DNA of 64,000 nucleotides from Ignavibacteria bacterium (GCA_013298775.1 JAAFIV010000009.1:81678-145677), one strand, 5' to 3'. Positions 42,859 to 52,747 are shown, counted from the stretch's first letter. A program made the numbers and translations. Notes: generated from the sequence alone by a model not told the origin.

Positions 42859-45800
42859 CTACTGCGCCAGCCCCGTCACCCTATCCACAACCCGCACCAC
42901 ACCTGCGCCATTGTACGAATGATACTCACCATTGTACATCGCATCCGCGCTTACGGGACCGAGTTTAAACACGCCCTTCGAGACCGCCCGCGCCAGATAG
43001 TAGTAGTGCTGCGGCGTTGCGCCTCCAGCGTTTACGAAAAAGTTAATGCGGTCGTCGCGGATGTCGAGGTAGCTGGGTTCGGTGTTGTCTTTTATCCAGC
43101 CAAGCTCAGGAACTGCGCCCACTCTGGGGTTTTCGATTTCCAAGCCCGCCGGAAGCATATCCGTGATGGCAACGTTGGAAACGGCTTGTTTGCTGAGGGA
43201 AGCGAGTGTAATTTTCACCACAACCAAATCATTTTGGAGAATGTTATCAGGCGAAAGCGGCTTCCCGTCTCGCGTGAGGAAGGTGCGGCGTACTTGAATA
43301 AAACTATCTTCTTGCGGGAATGAGCCGTCAGCACTCAAGCCCTGTGTGTCCCAGAAATAGTACAACGTGCCTTGCCCGCTAGAGGTGATGCTGATTTGCT
43401 GTCCCGCGAGGTAATGCCCTGTTTGCTGCGAAAGCACAACATCTGTGCCTGTGAATTGTGCAATTTGCTTACCGCCCGCACTAATACTTGCCTGTACGGT
43501 GCTTGCCGCCGCACTTCGCGCAATTTTTCCCAATGCCACAAGCGCGACCGCATTTTCCTGCGTGTTCAGATACCGCGAGGTTTTAAGCTGCTCCGAGAGG
43601 TGTTTCGCCATGATGCCAATTTGCGGATTTTCTGGCTCTACTTCCAACAGTGCGTTCAGCGAAATAGCTTCGTCGCGGATGTACGAGTAAAAACTGCCGT
43701 CGAACGCCGTCGTTGCTCGCTCGCCGTCCAATGCTTTCGGCAAGAGCGCACGGTAGCTGGCTTTATCGCCCGCAAGGAAATACGCGCTTGCCAGCAAATA
43801 GCGCGAATCCAACGCGAGCGAGTCTTTGTTTGCCTTGTAGTAGTTCATCGTCGGGAAATCGGCTTTATTTGCCAATGCCAAAACGTAGAGGGAATAAAAA
43901 ATCGTTTTTGCGGGAATATACTTGGTTTTAAGCGCGTTTGAGCGGTCGTAGTAGCCGTACCATTCATAATTGCGTTCCTTCACTTTTTTGCTCAAATATC
44001 CGTACAAGCGGCTCTGGAACTGCTCTCCCACCTCGTAGCCCGCTTTTTGTGCTTCCATAAGGAAATGCGCCCCATATGCGCTGCCCCACCAACTTTCTTC
44101 CGCGCCACCCTGCCAATACGACAACGAGCCATTGTAAAGCTGCATCGAAGCAAGTTTGCGAATTGCCTCTTGGATATTGAACGCCGCTTGGTTACTTGCT
44201 CCTACGGCATTCCCATCTTGCCCCCTCTCCTTCTGGGAGAGGGCTGGGGTGAGGGTCGGAGAATTTTGCTGCAACGATTTTGCCAAATCGCCCACATACA
44301 ACTGCGGAAACACGCTTGAAACCGTCTGTTCAACGCAGCCATAGGGATATTGCACGAGGTCGGACAAATTTTTGCTGAATTGCGCAATCGGCGATTTGCT
44401 CACAACCAAGCGTCCACGCGCTGTGCCTTGCATAAAATTCCCCGTAAGCTGGAAAGATTTGCCCTCGCCGCCTTTCAACGAAGCGGAACCCGAATACTTC
44501 ACCAAACCAGCCACAGGGCGCACAACAAGGTCGGTTCGCTGCGTAAATTTCTCACCCAAACCGCTCACCGCCACGTTCACTGCCGCTTGCCCAATGCCGC
44601 CCGCCATCACTTTGAAAAAGACTTGCTTTTCGCTATTTGCGGGAATCGAAACCGACGCGGAAGCCTGACCCTGTGCGCTTACTGCGCCTTCGGTCGTGAG
44701 TTGTACTTGCGCCGTTGCTTCTTTCTGCGTCGTGTTCGTGAGCGTTACGGGAACGACGGTTTCATCGCCCGGCGAGAGAAAGCGCGGGAGACCGCTTGAA
44801 ATCACGATTGGGTCGGCAACTCGCATCGTTGCTTCTGCCGAGCCAAAGTTTTTACCTTTGTACGCGACTGCCATAATGCGGAGTGCGCCCGAAAATTCAG
44901 GAATATCAATCGTCGTGGAGGCCCTTCCACCACTGGCTTTTATGATACCGCTCCAAAACGTAACGAGCTTCACACGCTTATTCGCCATCGGGTTCACGCG
45001 CCCCGACATCGCGGCATCGCCCGCCGATGAGCTTGAACGCGGCTTCAAATCTGGGAAAAGAAGCGGATAGACGCTGTACGAATCCACTTGTAACGCCCGC
45101 TTTTGATAGAAAAACCCGTGCGGGTCAGGCTTTTGGAAATTGCGCAGTTGCAAAATACCCTCGTCCACCGCAGCAATAGTCATTTCTACGTCGGATTCAT
45201 TCGTTTGCACCGTAATCGTTTGCTTCGTTTTCGAGCGCACTTGCTGGGGCGCAGAAATAGCCACATTCAGCCGCGTACCAGATTTTTCGACCGTGAGCGG
45301 ATGATACCCGTAAGCAACCGTAAGCGGCACAGCTGCGCCATCGTCGAGCGGTTTCACGAGTGTTGCCACAACGTAGATATTCGGCGTGTATTCGTCCTTG
45401 ATGGGAAGCGCGAGTTTGGCAGATTTCTGGTCAGTTTTGAGCGTGAAATAATCCAACACGCCGTTGCGCTCGACCGTTACAATTAGCTTTCCGGGAAATG
45501 GTGTTTTGAACAATAAATTCGCCGTCTCGCCGCTTGAATACTTGGTTTTCTCGCTTTCAATCGTAATTTCCCCTTCCTTGCTCACCTCAAACGATGAGGC
45601 TTGCGTATCGCCCCAACCGTAGGCGTAGAAATATTCGGAAACATAGCTCGACTCCGCATTGGAGCTTGTTCCTGCGTCTGCCAGTGCTACGCGCACTTCG
45701 TACTCACCCGACGTGCGCGGCGTAAATGCGAGGTTTGCCGAGCCTCCGCCCAGCGACATCATGCGTTCAAGCTCGGTAATTTCTTGCTTTTGCGACACAT

Positions 45801-48501
45801 AGCGGTAGCGCGTCGTGTTGTAGGGGTCGCGTTCCAGCACGGTTATCCAATTATGCCGAATGACGCGAACACGAGCGTTTACGCCGCCTGCGAGCTTGCC
45901 GTTTTTGTCCGTCGCCACAATCGGAATTTGCATTGCTTGGCGCGTGGTTTGGTAGCGGTCTTGCGACTGAATCCCTAAAAATACGTCCTGCGTCGGCACG
46001 GTAAATTCCTTCATTCGCGCCACTGCACGACCATTTTCGTCGTACACCGTTACGAAGGCGCGTCCTTGCAGAAGCCCGATATTACGGTAGATTGCGGGGA
46101 TTTCAACGTTCTCGGTCAGCGTGCCGTCCGCGCCCGTTACGCCCTGCCGTTGGAGCGGTTCCATGGGAGTATCTTCAACGTACTCTTCCGCTCGATAGCC
46201 GCGTGAATACTGGGTTTGCGAGCCGCCGCGCTGAATGGCAAAATTGTATTTATCAAATCCTTTTGGCGTGAAAAGTTTACGCTTCAAATACACATTCACA
46301 TCGTAATTCCGATTCGCGGCGGGCGGACCAAAAAGATTCAGCGCAGTTGCGTTAATTGTCAGGCTTGAACCTGGCTTCACTTCTTCGCTGGAGAGGTTTA
46401 CATTAACCGAAATGCGGTCAGGCAAAAACTCCTCCACATTGAAGCGGCTCGTGCCAATCAGCACATCATTCGCCGTGTACACCTCAATCGGATACGCGCC
46501 CGTCATAGCTGCTGTCGGCATGGGCAGGTTGTTTTCGACCGCGCCTTCGTCGTTCAAGGTGCGCTTCAAGACGGTGTAATCCTTGCCTGTGGGCAAAATT
46601 ACCTTGATTTTCACAGGCTGTTTTGCCGCCGGCGACCAGTCCAGATTCCGCACCACGACGTTGAAGTGCGCGGTTTCGCCCGGTCGGTACATATCGCGGT
46701 CGCCGTAGATGAAGGCTTGTAGCCCTGCGGTGTTCTCCTGCAAGCCGCCCACGTCGTAGCGCGAGGTTTCGACGCGCGTGTCTTGCAGCATGAGATACGT
46801 CGTCTCACCATTCAGCGACGCAGTAACGATGCGGCTTTCCGCGCCCGGACTTGTGGAGCGGAGATTACTAAATTTCGCAATGCCGTCTTTGTTGGATTCC
46901 ACCTTGCCAATAACTTGATTATTGCGAGAAATGATGCGGACTTCAGCCCCCGACACCGCTTCCGCCGTTTTGATGGAATTGACCATCACAAACATATCGT
47001 TGTCGGTTTCTTTCACGAGCAAGGCAAGGTCGGAGACCGCAATAATCCTCGAATCGCGCAGCCATTTTTGGTCGGTCGAAACCACGCGCACCACGTACAA
47101 ACCTTTTCCCTGAAGTTTGTCTTGAAAATCAAGATTGAGCAAATGTACGCCGCCCGATTTTGGCAAGGTACGCACATCCACAACCCTCTTCAGCACTACG
47201 TCGCCGAAATCTTCGGTTGTTGGGTAATCTTCCCACGAATTGTATTGGTTGGTGCTTTCGTCGTAGTCGCCGCTATAGAGCTTGCCGTTGCGGGTGTAGG
47301 CGAGCAGATTATTTTCGTAAATTTTCTCGACAATTACCTCTACACGCGGCACGTTTGCGAGCTTCACGCCGATATTTTTGCCGCCTTGCGTGGAGAGATA
47401 CATCGCCTTCGCTTCGGTGAATGCGACCATTGGCGTGAGTGTGCCGAAATTGACGGTTTGGGTGTAATCATTGCCTAATTCCTTGCCAAACAAGCCGCGA
47501 AGCCGTCCAGAGACGGTGAGCTGATACGCGGAATCAGGCAGAAACGCCCCGCGAACAATGATGCCGTTTTCCTGCGCTTCCACGCTGAAGTTTTTCGGCT
47601 GCGGCTGGACGCTGACAAACGGCTTCACATCTGCATCGTAGAGACTTTGCGAAGTAACAATGCGGATAATTGGATTGTCGTCGTCGTAATCGGTGGTGAG
47701 CGCAGAAACCTTGAATTCATCAGGCGAGGGAACGGTGAGCGTTTGTTTGATTTCTTCCGGCGATGCCCATTCGCTTTCCACGCAGCGCAACCCCTTCCCA
47801 AGCGTGATTTGAAGCTGTTTTCCGCCGTCCGAACTTGCAAGTGGCAGCGTCAGCGAAAGCGTTTGTGCGGGCTGTGTGTTTTTGATGCTCGGCGTAATGG
47901 TGCGCCCATCGAGCGAGATTTGAAGGCGTTCTGCGAGGTTTTGCGGAGAAACGTTGTAGTTGAATGCTATATCCATGCGGAGTTCTACGCTGGGAGCGGC
48001 GTTACTGCTAGCACCGGCTGACGCATTTTGCTCCGCGCCCGCACGAATCCACGTTGCTTCGGCAGAAGAAAGCGCGAGGTAGGGCGTGTGGAAATCTAGC
48101 GTTTTTTCGGAAGGCAGTGAAACCCGTTTCTGTTCTCGCTTTGCAGCGTTTGTGAGGAGCGATTCCGTGAGTTCGGCTTTGTATGCGGTGCTTGGGCGAA
48201 AGCCTTTGGCGGGCGAAAACACAAGCGTTGTGGGCGAGGTCCACTTGAACGAGCCTTGTACTGCGGGTTGGAAGTTCACGTAGCGCGTCGTGTCCCACGC
48301 TCCCACGAGGGAATCCGCCACGAGCGGGTGCGAAAATTCCAGCACGAGATTTTGCTGCAATTCCACTTGCCCCTCGAAATTTTTGCTGGTAACGGCAAGG
48401 TCATTTTTGCCACAGGCAGAAAGAGCAATGACCGCCAAAGCAAGCAATAACGCGGCACGGAGCCGACCTTGCATAACACACACACGCTCAAAGAAACGCA
48501 T
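42859..48501 (-). CDS. Alpha-2-macroglobulin family lipoprotein (thioester-containing)
   Basis: About 1880 residues. The ATG at 48501 has GAGG seven bases upstream and gives a lipoprotein signal ending VIALSACGKN. Macroglobulin (MG) domains fill the first two thirds, including a ligand-like MG2 part (GLQAFIYGDRDMYRPGETAHFNVVVRN). The thioester motif is intact: YPYGCVEQ near residue 1388, before an alpha-helical toroid (SYWQGGAEESWWGSAYGAHFLMEAQKAGY). A C-terminal domain with DMLPAGLEIENPR follows. Bacterial homologues trap attacking proteases in the periplasm. They are often paired with penicillin-binding protein 1C, which is absent here. A repeat-derived insert (residues about 1412-1427) lies just after the thioester. 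Confidence 0.92.
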   Translation of the reverse strand: MRFFERVCVMQGRLRAALLLALAVIALSACGKNDLAVTSKNFEGQVELQQNLVLEFSHPLVADSLVGAWDTTRYVNFQPAVQGSFKWTSPTTLVFSPAKGFRPSTAYKAELTESLLTNAAKREQKRVSLPSEKTLDFHTPYLALSSAEATWIRAGAEQNASAGASSNAAPSVELRMDIAFNYNVSPQNLAERLQISLDGRTITPSIKNTQPAQTLSLTLPLASSDGGKQLQITLGKGLRCVESEWASPEEIKQTLTVPSPDEFKVSALTTDYDDDNPIIRIVTSQSLYDADVKPFVSVQPQPKNFSVEAQENGIIVRGAFLPDSAYQLTVSGRLRGLFGKELGNDYTQTVNFGTLTPMVAFTEAKAMYLSTQGGKNIGVKLANVPRVEVIVEKIYENNLLAYTRNGKLYSGDYDESTNQYNSWEDYPTTEDFGDVVLKRVVDVRTLPKSGGVHLLNLDFQDKLQGKGLYVVRVVSTDQKWLRDSRIIAVSDLALLVKETDNDMFVMVNSIKTAEAVSGAEVRIISRNNQVIGKVESNKDGIAKFSNLRSTSPGAESRIVTASLNGETTYLMLQDTRVETSRYDVGGLQENTAGLQAFIYGDRDMYRPGETAHFNVVVRNLDWSPAAKQPVKIKVILPTGKDYTVLKRTLNDEGAVENNLPMPTAAMTGAYPIEVYTANDVLIGTSRFNVEEFLPDRISVNVNLSSEEVKPGSSLTINATALNLFGPPAANRNYDVNVYLKRKLFTPKGFDKYNFAIQRGGSQTQYSRGYRAEEYVEDTPMEPLQRQGVTGADGTLTENVEIPAIYRNIGLLQGRAFVTVYDENGRAVARMKEFTVPTQDVFLGIQSQDRYQTTRQAMQIPIVATDKNGKLAGGVNARVRVIRHNWITVLERDPYNTTRYRYVSQKQEITELERMMSLGGGSANLAFTPRTSGEYEVRVALADAGTSSNAESSYVSEYFYAYGWGDTQASSFEVSKEGEITIESEKTKYSSGETANLLFKTPFPGKLIVTVERNGVLDYFTLKTDQKSAKLALPIKDEYTPNIYVVATLVKPLDDGAAVPLTVAYGYHPLTVEKSGTRLNVAISAPQQVRSKTKQTITVQTNESDVEMTIAAVDEGILQLRNFQKPDPHGFFYQKRALQVDSYSVYPLLFPDLKPRSSSSAGDAAMSGRVNPMANKRVKLVTFWSGIIKASGGRASTTIDIPEFSGALRIMAVAYKGKNFGSAEATMRVADPIVISSGLPRFLSPGDETVVPVTLTNTTQKEATAQVQLTTEGAVSAQGQASASVSIPANSEKQVFFKVMAGGIGQAAVNVAVSGLGEKFTQRTDLVVRPVAGLVKYSGSASLKGGEGKSFQLTGNFMQGTARGRLVVSKSPIAQFSKNLSDLVQYPYGCVEQTVSSVFPQLYVGDLAKSLQQNSPTLTPALSQKERGQDGNAVGASNQAAFNIQEAIRKLASMQLYNGSLSYWQGGAEESWWGSAYGAHFLMEAQKAGYEVGEQFQSRLYGYLSKKVKERNYEWYGYYDRSNALKTKYIPAKTIFYSLYVLALANKADFPTMNYYKANKDSLALDSRYLLASAYFLAGDKASYRALLPKALDGERATTAFDGSFYSYIRDEAISLNALLEVEPENPQIGIMAKHLSEQLKTSRYLNTQENAVALVALGKIARSAAASTVQASISAGGKQIAQFTGTDVVLSQQTGHYLAGQQISITSSGQGTLYYFWDTQGLSADGSFPQEDSFIQVRRTFLTRDGKPLSPDNILQNDLVVVKITLASLSKQAVSNVAITDMLPAGLEIENPRVGAVPELGWIKDNTEPSYLDIRDDRINFFVNAGGATPQHYYYLARAVSKGVFKLGPVSADAMYNGEYHSYNGAGVVRVVDRVTGLAQ
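44221..44261. repeat. CCCTCTCC / GGGAGAGGG repeat fragment inside the macroglobulin gene
   Basis: 41 bases match the right half of the intergenic repeats at 3331, 36272 and 51569 (CCCCCTCTCCTTCTGGGAGA then GGGCTGGGGTGAGGG). Read on the minus strand it encodes SPTLTPALSQKERGQ in frame. Confidence 0.8.
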
Positions 48502-48890
48502 ATACAATCCTCACAAAAAGATGAACAAAAACAATCATGGAAAACGAAAGTATCAGTGCGTAATCTACGCAAATGCGTAGGAAAAATAAAGGGTGAAGTC
48601 TGGGGAACGGATGAAATCTGAGGTGTGAGGGCTGAAGTGCCAAATGCCGCTTCATGTCTTGTATTTGCCGCTTGTCGTGTGTACTTAAATCGCGTGGGGT
48701 TCCCGAAAAGCAGCGAAATTCTTTCCTTGATAAACTTTTAGCGTTTGAAAATAATCCAAAAAATAGCTAAATTCATACAAGGGTTACGATTTCACATTTT
48801 GTTAAGAACAAACACGTTTTGTGAAGTTCTTGATGTGAATGATTATTTGATAGCTTCCACGATAGGTTTCACTTTTTGGCTTCCGCGCTC
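48502..48890. other. Divergent intergenic region
   Basis: 389 bases between the starts of the macroglobulin gene (minus) and the HD gene (plus), so promoters for both are expected here. A GGATGAAATCTGAGGTGTGAG fragment at about 48608-48630 matches the repeat at 49646. I see no other gene, hairpin or consensus promoter. Confidence 0.4.
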
Positions 48891-49640
48891 ATGCTCATCA
48901 ATGCTGCTTCCATAGCACATCTCGCCTCTAGCGAGATTGGTTCTCATGCGACTCTCCATGCGAATTCTTTCAAAGTTCGTGAACGGTCTTCTTCACCTTC
49001 TTTTTCCGAAAAAGTGGAAAAATCAGTATCGTTGCCGCTTGCAGATGCGGCGCAGGGCTACATTGTAGAACTTTTTGCCGAAAAACTTCCCTCCTATTTC
49101 TCCTTCCACAACGTACAGCACACGATAGACGTGGTGCAGCAAGCATCCCGTATTGGCGAGTTTTACGGCTTGACGGAGAAGGAAATGGAAATATTGCTGG
49201 TTGCCGCATGGTTTCACGATTCTGGCTATACGGAAGTGTATGAAGGACACGAGGTTGCGAGCATGGAGCTTGCCCGCGTCTTTTTGCAAGAACGCCACGC
49301 CACAAGCGAGCAAATTCGAGGCGTTCTGGCGTGTATCAACGCAACGACGATGCCGCAGCAACCCACAACGCTGATGGAAAAAATCCTCTGCGATGCCGAT
49401 GTTTCCAATATCGGCTTAGATTCTTTCTTCGATATGAGCGCACGCTTGCGCCAAGAGCAGCAAACGGTGCGTGGCAAGTCCTTTACCGATGCCGAATGGT
49501 TCGGCGTAAAGCACGGTTTCTGCGTTACACACCGCTTCCACACTGAATACGCTGCACAACACTACGGACAAAAACAAGCTGAAAATGCCCGCCTTTTAGA
49601 GCGCGAAGCCGAAAAAGCCGCTCCCCTGCCGAGAATCTAA
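48891..49640 (+). CDS. HD-domain metal-dependent phosphohydrolase
   Basis: 249 residues from the ATG at 48891; the frame extends to a TTG at 48876. After a variable N-terminus of about 55 residues the HD core is seen: SFHNVQHTIDVVQQA (His), LLVAAWFHDSGY (His-Asp pair), GHEVASMELARVFL (His), and DADVSNIG (final Asp). The family includes nucleotidases and (p)ppGpp- or cyclic-nucleotide-type hydrolases, and the substrate cannot be told. The C-terminus is Glu/Ala-rich. A hairpin follows at 49676. Confidence 0.82.
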   Translation: MLINAASIAHLASSEIGSHATLHANSFKVRERSSSPSFSEKVEKSVSLPLADAAQGYIVELFAEKLPSYFSFHNVQHTIDVVQQASRIGEFYGLTEKEMEILLVAAWFHDSGYTEVYEGHEVASMELARVFLQERHATSEQIRGVLACINATTMPQQPTTLMEKILCDADVSNIGLDSFFDMSARLRQEQQTVRGKSFTDAEWFGVKHGFCVTHRFHTEYAAQHYGQKQAENARLLEREAEKAAPLPRI

Positions 49641-49645
49641 AACAA

Positions 49646-49770
49646 GGATGAAATCTGAGGTCTGAAGTATGAAGCTCTGAAAGCGCATGAGTACACGCTT
49701 TCAGGGTTGGTATTTTTTTTGTATTTTAGAGCTTCTTCCTTTTTCATCCCTCAGCCTTCATACCTCATCC
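49646..49770. repeat. Nested inverted repeat with terminator-like hairpin before prfC
   Basis: Outer arms AAGGATGAAATCTGAGGTCT and its counterpart CCTCAGCCTTCATACCTCAT enclose CTGAAAGCG/CGCTTTCAG (49676-49706), which is followed after a few bases by TTTTTTTT. It can terminate the HD gene and also lies in the leader of prfC. Confidence 0.55.
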
Positions 49771-49778
49771 TTTCCCCT

Positions 49779-51365
49779 ATGGCACTTGATTTTACCGCCG
49801 AAATAGCTCGTCGCCGCACGCTTGCGATTATTTCCCACCCCGACGCTGGCAAAACCACGCTTACCGAGAAATTGCTCCTCTATTCTGGCGCGATTCGTTC
49901 GGCTGGAAACGTGATGGTGGGCAAGCATAAAGCAACCGTCTCGGACTGGATGGCGATTGAGCAACAGCGCGGTATTTCGGTCTCGTCGTCCGCCGCTCGC
50001 GTGGAATACGATGGCTATTTGCTGAACATTCTCGACACGCCCGGACACCAAGATTTTAGTGAGGATACCTACCGAACTCTGATGGCGGTGGATGCAGCAA
50101 TCATGCTCTTGGACGCGGGAAAAGGCGTGGAGGAGCAAACCATAAAGCTCTTCAAAGTCTGCCGCGATAGAGGCATTCCGATTATCACGTTCATCAACAA
50201 AATGGACCGTCCTGCGCTGAGTCCCTTTGAACTCTTGGATAACGTCGAGAAAGTGCTGAATATTACTGCCGTTCCCATGAGTTGGCCCGTTGGCGATGGT
50301 CAGGATTTTCGCGGCGTGTATGAGCGCGAGGACAAACGCTTTCACTTCTTCGAGCGCACGGTTGGTGGGATGTTCAAAGCTCCCGTTACCATTGCGGACG
50401 TTCACGATGAGCATATTCGCGCCTCGTTGGGCGAAAAAGCACACGCAAAATTGGTGGAAGATTTGGAATTAGTCGAAGTAGTTTTGCCGCAATTCACGCA
50501 AGACGATTTCCTGCACGAGCGCATCACGCCTGTCTTTTTCGGCAGTGCGATTACTAATTTCGGCGTGGAAAATTTCCTGCAACGCCTCATTGAACTCGCC
50601 CCGCCGCCACAAGGCATGAACTCTTCGCAAGGCATTATCGCGCCTGAAAGCAGCTTCTTTTCTGGCTTCATGTACAAAATGCAAGCCAACATGAACAAAT
50701 CCCACCGCGACCGCATTGCGTTTTTTCGCATTGTTTCTGGGAAATTCGAGCGCGGAATGTCGGTGAAGCATTTTCGTTCTGGCAAAGAAGTAAAGCTCAA
50801 TTATCCTTTCCAAATTTTCGGACAAGACCGCGAAATCATTGATGAAGCCTTCCCTGGCGATGTGATTGGCTTGTCAAATCCGGGCGTATTCCGCGTTGGC
50901 GACGCACTTTCGACTGGCACGGATTTTTCCATCCCGCAGTTTCCGCGTTTCGCACCCGAAATCTATGCGAAAGTTCTCCCGAAAACGGGGTCGTTTTCCA
51001 AAAGTTTCCGCAAAGGCGTGGAGCAGCTTGGCGAAGAAGGCGTTATCCAAATCTTCACCGATGCCCACGCAAGCCCGATTCCGCTTGTGGCTGCCGTTGG
51101 GGAGTTGCAGTTGCAAGTGTTTCAATCCCGTATGGAATCAGAGTACAACGAAATTATTAACCTCGAACGCCTTCCCTTCACGCGCACACGCTGGATTGGC
51201 GGCGACGTTCTGCCGTCCTCCACAACGCTTACCTACGCCTTCGACGACCAAGGGCGGCGCGTGGTCTTATTCCGCAGCGAGTGGGAAATGAATTATCACC
51301 AAGAGCAAACGAAGGGCTTAATCCTGCTCGAAAAGCCGCCAGAGGAACAAATTGCGGCTGGGTAG
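49779..51365 (+). CDS. prfC: Peptide chain release factor 3
   Basis: GTPase that recycles RF1/RF2 from the ribosome after termination. It is 528 residues from the ATG at 49779, which begins MALDFTAEIARRRTLAIISH directly before the P-loop HPDAGKTT (G1). The switch motif RGISVSSS, DTPGHQDFSEDTYRTL (G3), NKMDR (G4) and the RF3-specific insertion GVYEREDKRFHFFERT identify it and separate it from EF-G. Domain II begins near FMYKMQANM. The long N-terminal extension in the reading frame is repeat sequence and is excluded. Confidence 0.97.
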   Translation: MALDFTAEIARRRTLAIISHPDAGKTTLTEKLLLYSGAIRSAGNVMVGKHKATVSDWMAIEQQRGISVSSSAARVEYDGYLLNILDTPGHQDFSEDTYRTLMAVDAAIMLLDAGKGVEEQTIKLFKVCRDRGIPIITFINKMDRPALSPFELLDNVEKVLNITAVPMSWPVGDGQDFRGVYEREDKRFHFFERTVGGMFKAPVTIADVHDEHIRASLGEKAHAKLVEDLELVEVVLPQFTQDDFLHERITPVFFGSAITNFGVENFLQRLIELAPPPQGMNSSQGIIAPESSFFSGFMYKMQANMNKSHRDRIAFFRIVSGKFERGMSVKHFRSGKEVKLNYPFQIFGQDREIIDEAFPGDVIGLSNPGVFRVGDALSTGTDFSIPQFPRFAPEIYAKVLPKTGSFSKSFRKGVEQLGEEGVIQIFTDAHASPIPLVAAVGELQLQVFQSRMESEYNEIINLERLPFTRTRWIGGDVLPSSTTLTYAFDDQGRRVVLFRSEWEMNYHQEQTKGLILLEKPPEEQIAAG

Positions 51366-51380
51366 TGTTTGTGAGATTGA

Positions 51381-51490
51381 ATAACTGCTTCCTCTGCCCG
51401 TCCGACGGCTGAGGAGTGCAGAAACGCTGCCGTCGCACGGGTTTCACGGCAATGCTTTTTTGAATAACTTTTCCGTGAAACCCGTTGGGA
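51381..51490. mobile_element. Fragment of the IS66-type MITE (copy D)
   Basis: ATAACTGC, then CCGTCCGACGGCTGAGGAGT, then AAACGCTGCCGTCGCACGGG aligns with the first half of copy B and then stops matching. The remainder forms a hairpin ACGGGTTTCACGG / CCGTGAAACCCGT. It is probably a truncated old copy. Confidence 0.5.
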
Positions 51491-51552
51491 AGAGCGTTGA
51501 AACCTTGTTCAGTCATTCCAGTCCAGTAAAAATATTGACCACCTTCACTATC

Positions 51553-51696
51553 AATGACATTACGTTAAGCCCTCACCCCACTCTACGAGCGACCCTCTCC
51601 CAAAGGGCGAGGGTGAAGAAGTGGCTCTGCGTCTTGCCCCTCTACCTCTGGGAGAGGGGTTGGGGTGAGGGAAAAACATTTAACTTAATGACATTG
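51553..51696. mobile_element. CCCTCACCC palindromic element with 9-bp direct repeats
   Basis: Element about 51562-51687. GCCCTCACCCCAC faces GGGGTGAGGG at the other end, and CCCAAAGGGCGAGGG and CCTCTGGGAGAGGGG hairpins lie inside. AATGACATT occurs directly on both sides (51553-51561 and 51688-51696). It belongs to the same family as the insertion at 3331. Confidence 0.6.
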
Positions 51697-51714
51697 ACCT
51701 TCACTATTACTTCT

Positions 51715-52662
51715 ATGAAATCTCCCTCATTTTCCTTAAAAAAATCAGCATTGACGCGCCTTTTGGCGGTCCTGTGCCTTGCCAGCATCAATCTCAGTCT
51801 GCTCACTGGCTGCGAAGCCTCTGGCTTTGGGGACTTTTTCGGAAGCCCTTCCATCAATGATTACGTTGAAGAATACGCCGTCCAAGCTCTTTTGATTGTC
51901 GGCGAGCCGATTGAAGATATTCGCGTGATGAAATCGCAAAAACTTTTGGATACCTTTCGCTTGGAGAATGCAGCCGTGCGCACAGCACAGGTACGTCTCA
52001 TTGAAAATGGCAATGAGATTCCCTTGCAATTCGACCCCGCAACATTCACCTTCAAAGCGGCTTCTGGACTAAAAGTGAAAGCAAAAACCGAGTACAAATT
52101 AGAGATAAATTTGCGCAAGGAAAAAGGCGACGCACTCACGCTACGCGGCACCACGACAACGCCCGACCAAGTGCGCTGGCTCCCTGGACGTGCGCCCAAA
52201 GACACGCTGCGCTATCCGAAAGATACAACACTCTTGCCGTCGCCAGATTCCCTGCTTATCGCATGGACACCCGTTGTGGGCGTGAGCGACTACATTTTTT
52301 CGACCTTGTGTTTGGACACGTTGGAATACGGAAAATACCTTGTCCCGCCGACAACCGAGAAAAACCGCCGCTTGGTGCGCTTTTTTGAAGCACAACTGCC
52401 CCGCTACAACGAACCCGTCCGCGCTGGCATCCGCGCTGTTACTGCTTCGCCCATCATTTGGACAGCGTTCAAGTGGTTCGGTCCCCACGAACTCCGCATT
52501 TACGCACCCGACAAGAATTGGGCAAATTGGTTTCGGCAAACAAATTTCGGTCAGAACCCGCGCTTTAACTACCGTTTGGGCAGTATTGAAAATGGCGTGG
52601 GCGTGTTTGGTTCGGCATCTATGGCACGGCAGTTTACGTTTTTGATAAAGAATCAGCCGTAG
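51715..52662 (+). CDS. DUF4249-like outer-membrane lipoprotein
   Basis: 315 residues from the ATG at 51715; the longer frame to 51460 is two repeat elements read through. A lipoprotein signal is clear (LLAVLCLASINLSLLTGC, Cys about residue 30). The mature start VEEYAVQALLIVGEPIEDIRV and the Ig-like segment VRTAQVRLIENGNEIPLQF, FKAASGLKVKAKTEYKLEINL resemble DUF4249 proteins of Bacteroidota, many of which sit near TonB-dependent receptors; none is adjacent here. The match is by pattern only. Function unknown. Confidence 0.65.
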   Translation: MKSPSFSLKKSALTRLLAVLCLASINLSLLTGCEASGFGDFFGSPSINDYVEEYAVQALLIVGEPIEDIRVMKSQKLLDTFRLENAAVRTAQVRLIENGNEIPLQFDPATFTFKAASGLKVKAKTEYKLEINLRKEKGDALTLRGTTTTPDQVRWLPGRAPKDTLRYPKDTTLLPSPDSLLIAWTPVVGVSDYIFSTLCLDTLEYGKYLVPPTTEKNRRLVRFFEAQLPRYNEPVRAGIRAVTASPIIWTAFKWFGPHELRIYAPDKNWANWFRQTNFGQNPRFNYRLGSIENGVGVFGSASMARQFTFLIKNQP

Positions 52663-52721
52663 GCGAAGAGCGCAGTACCCGGGCTTCGTACAATACTCGA
52701 GCAACTATCCACAATCGCATT

Positions 52722-52747
52722 ATGCCTATCAAATATGCCTATCAAAG
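52722..52747 (+). repeat. 13-bp tandem duplication at the hydrolase start codon
   Basis: ATGCCTATCAAAT is followed at once by ATGCCTATCAAAG. The second copy holds the start of the hydrolase gene (52735); the first ATG is out of frame with it. Confidence 0.7.

Noticed and set aside
51460..51714. N-terminal extension of the DUF4249-like lipoprotein
   Set aside because: It reads through the repeat element; the lipoprotein signal begins at the ATG at 51715.
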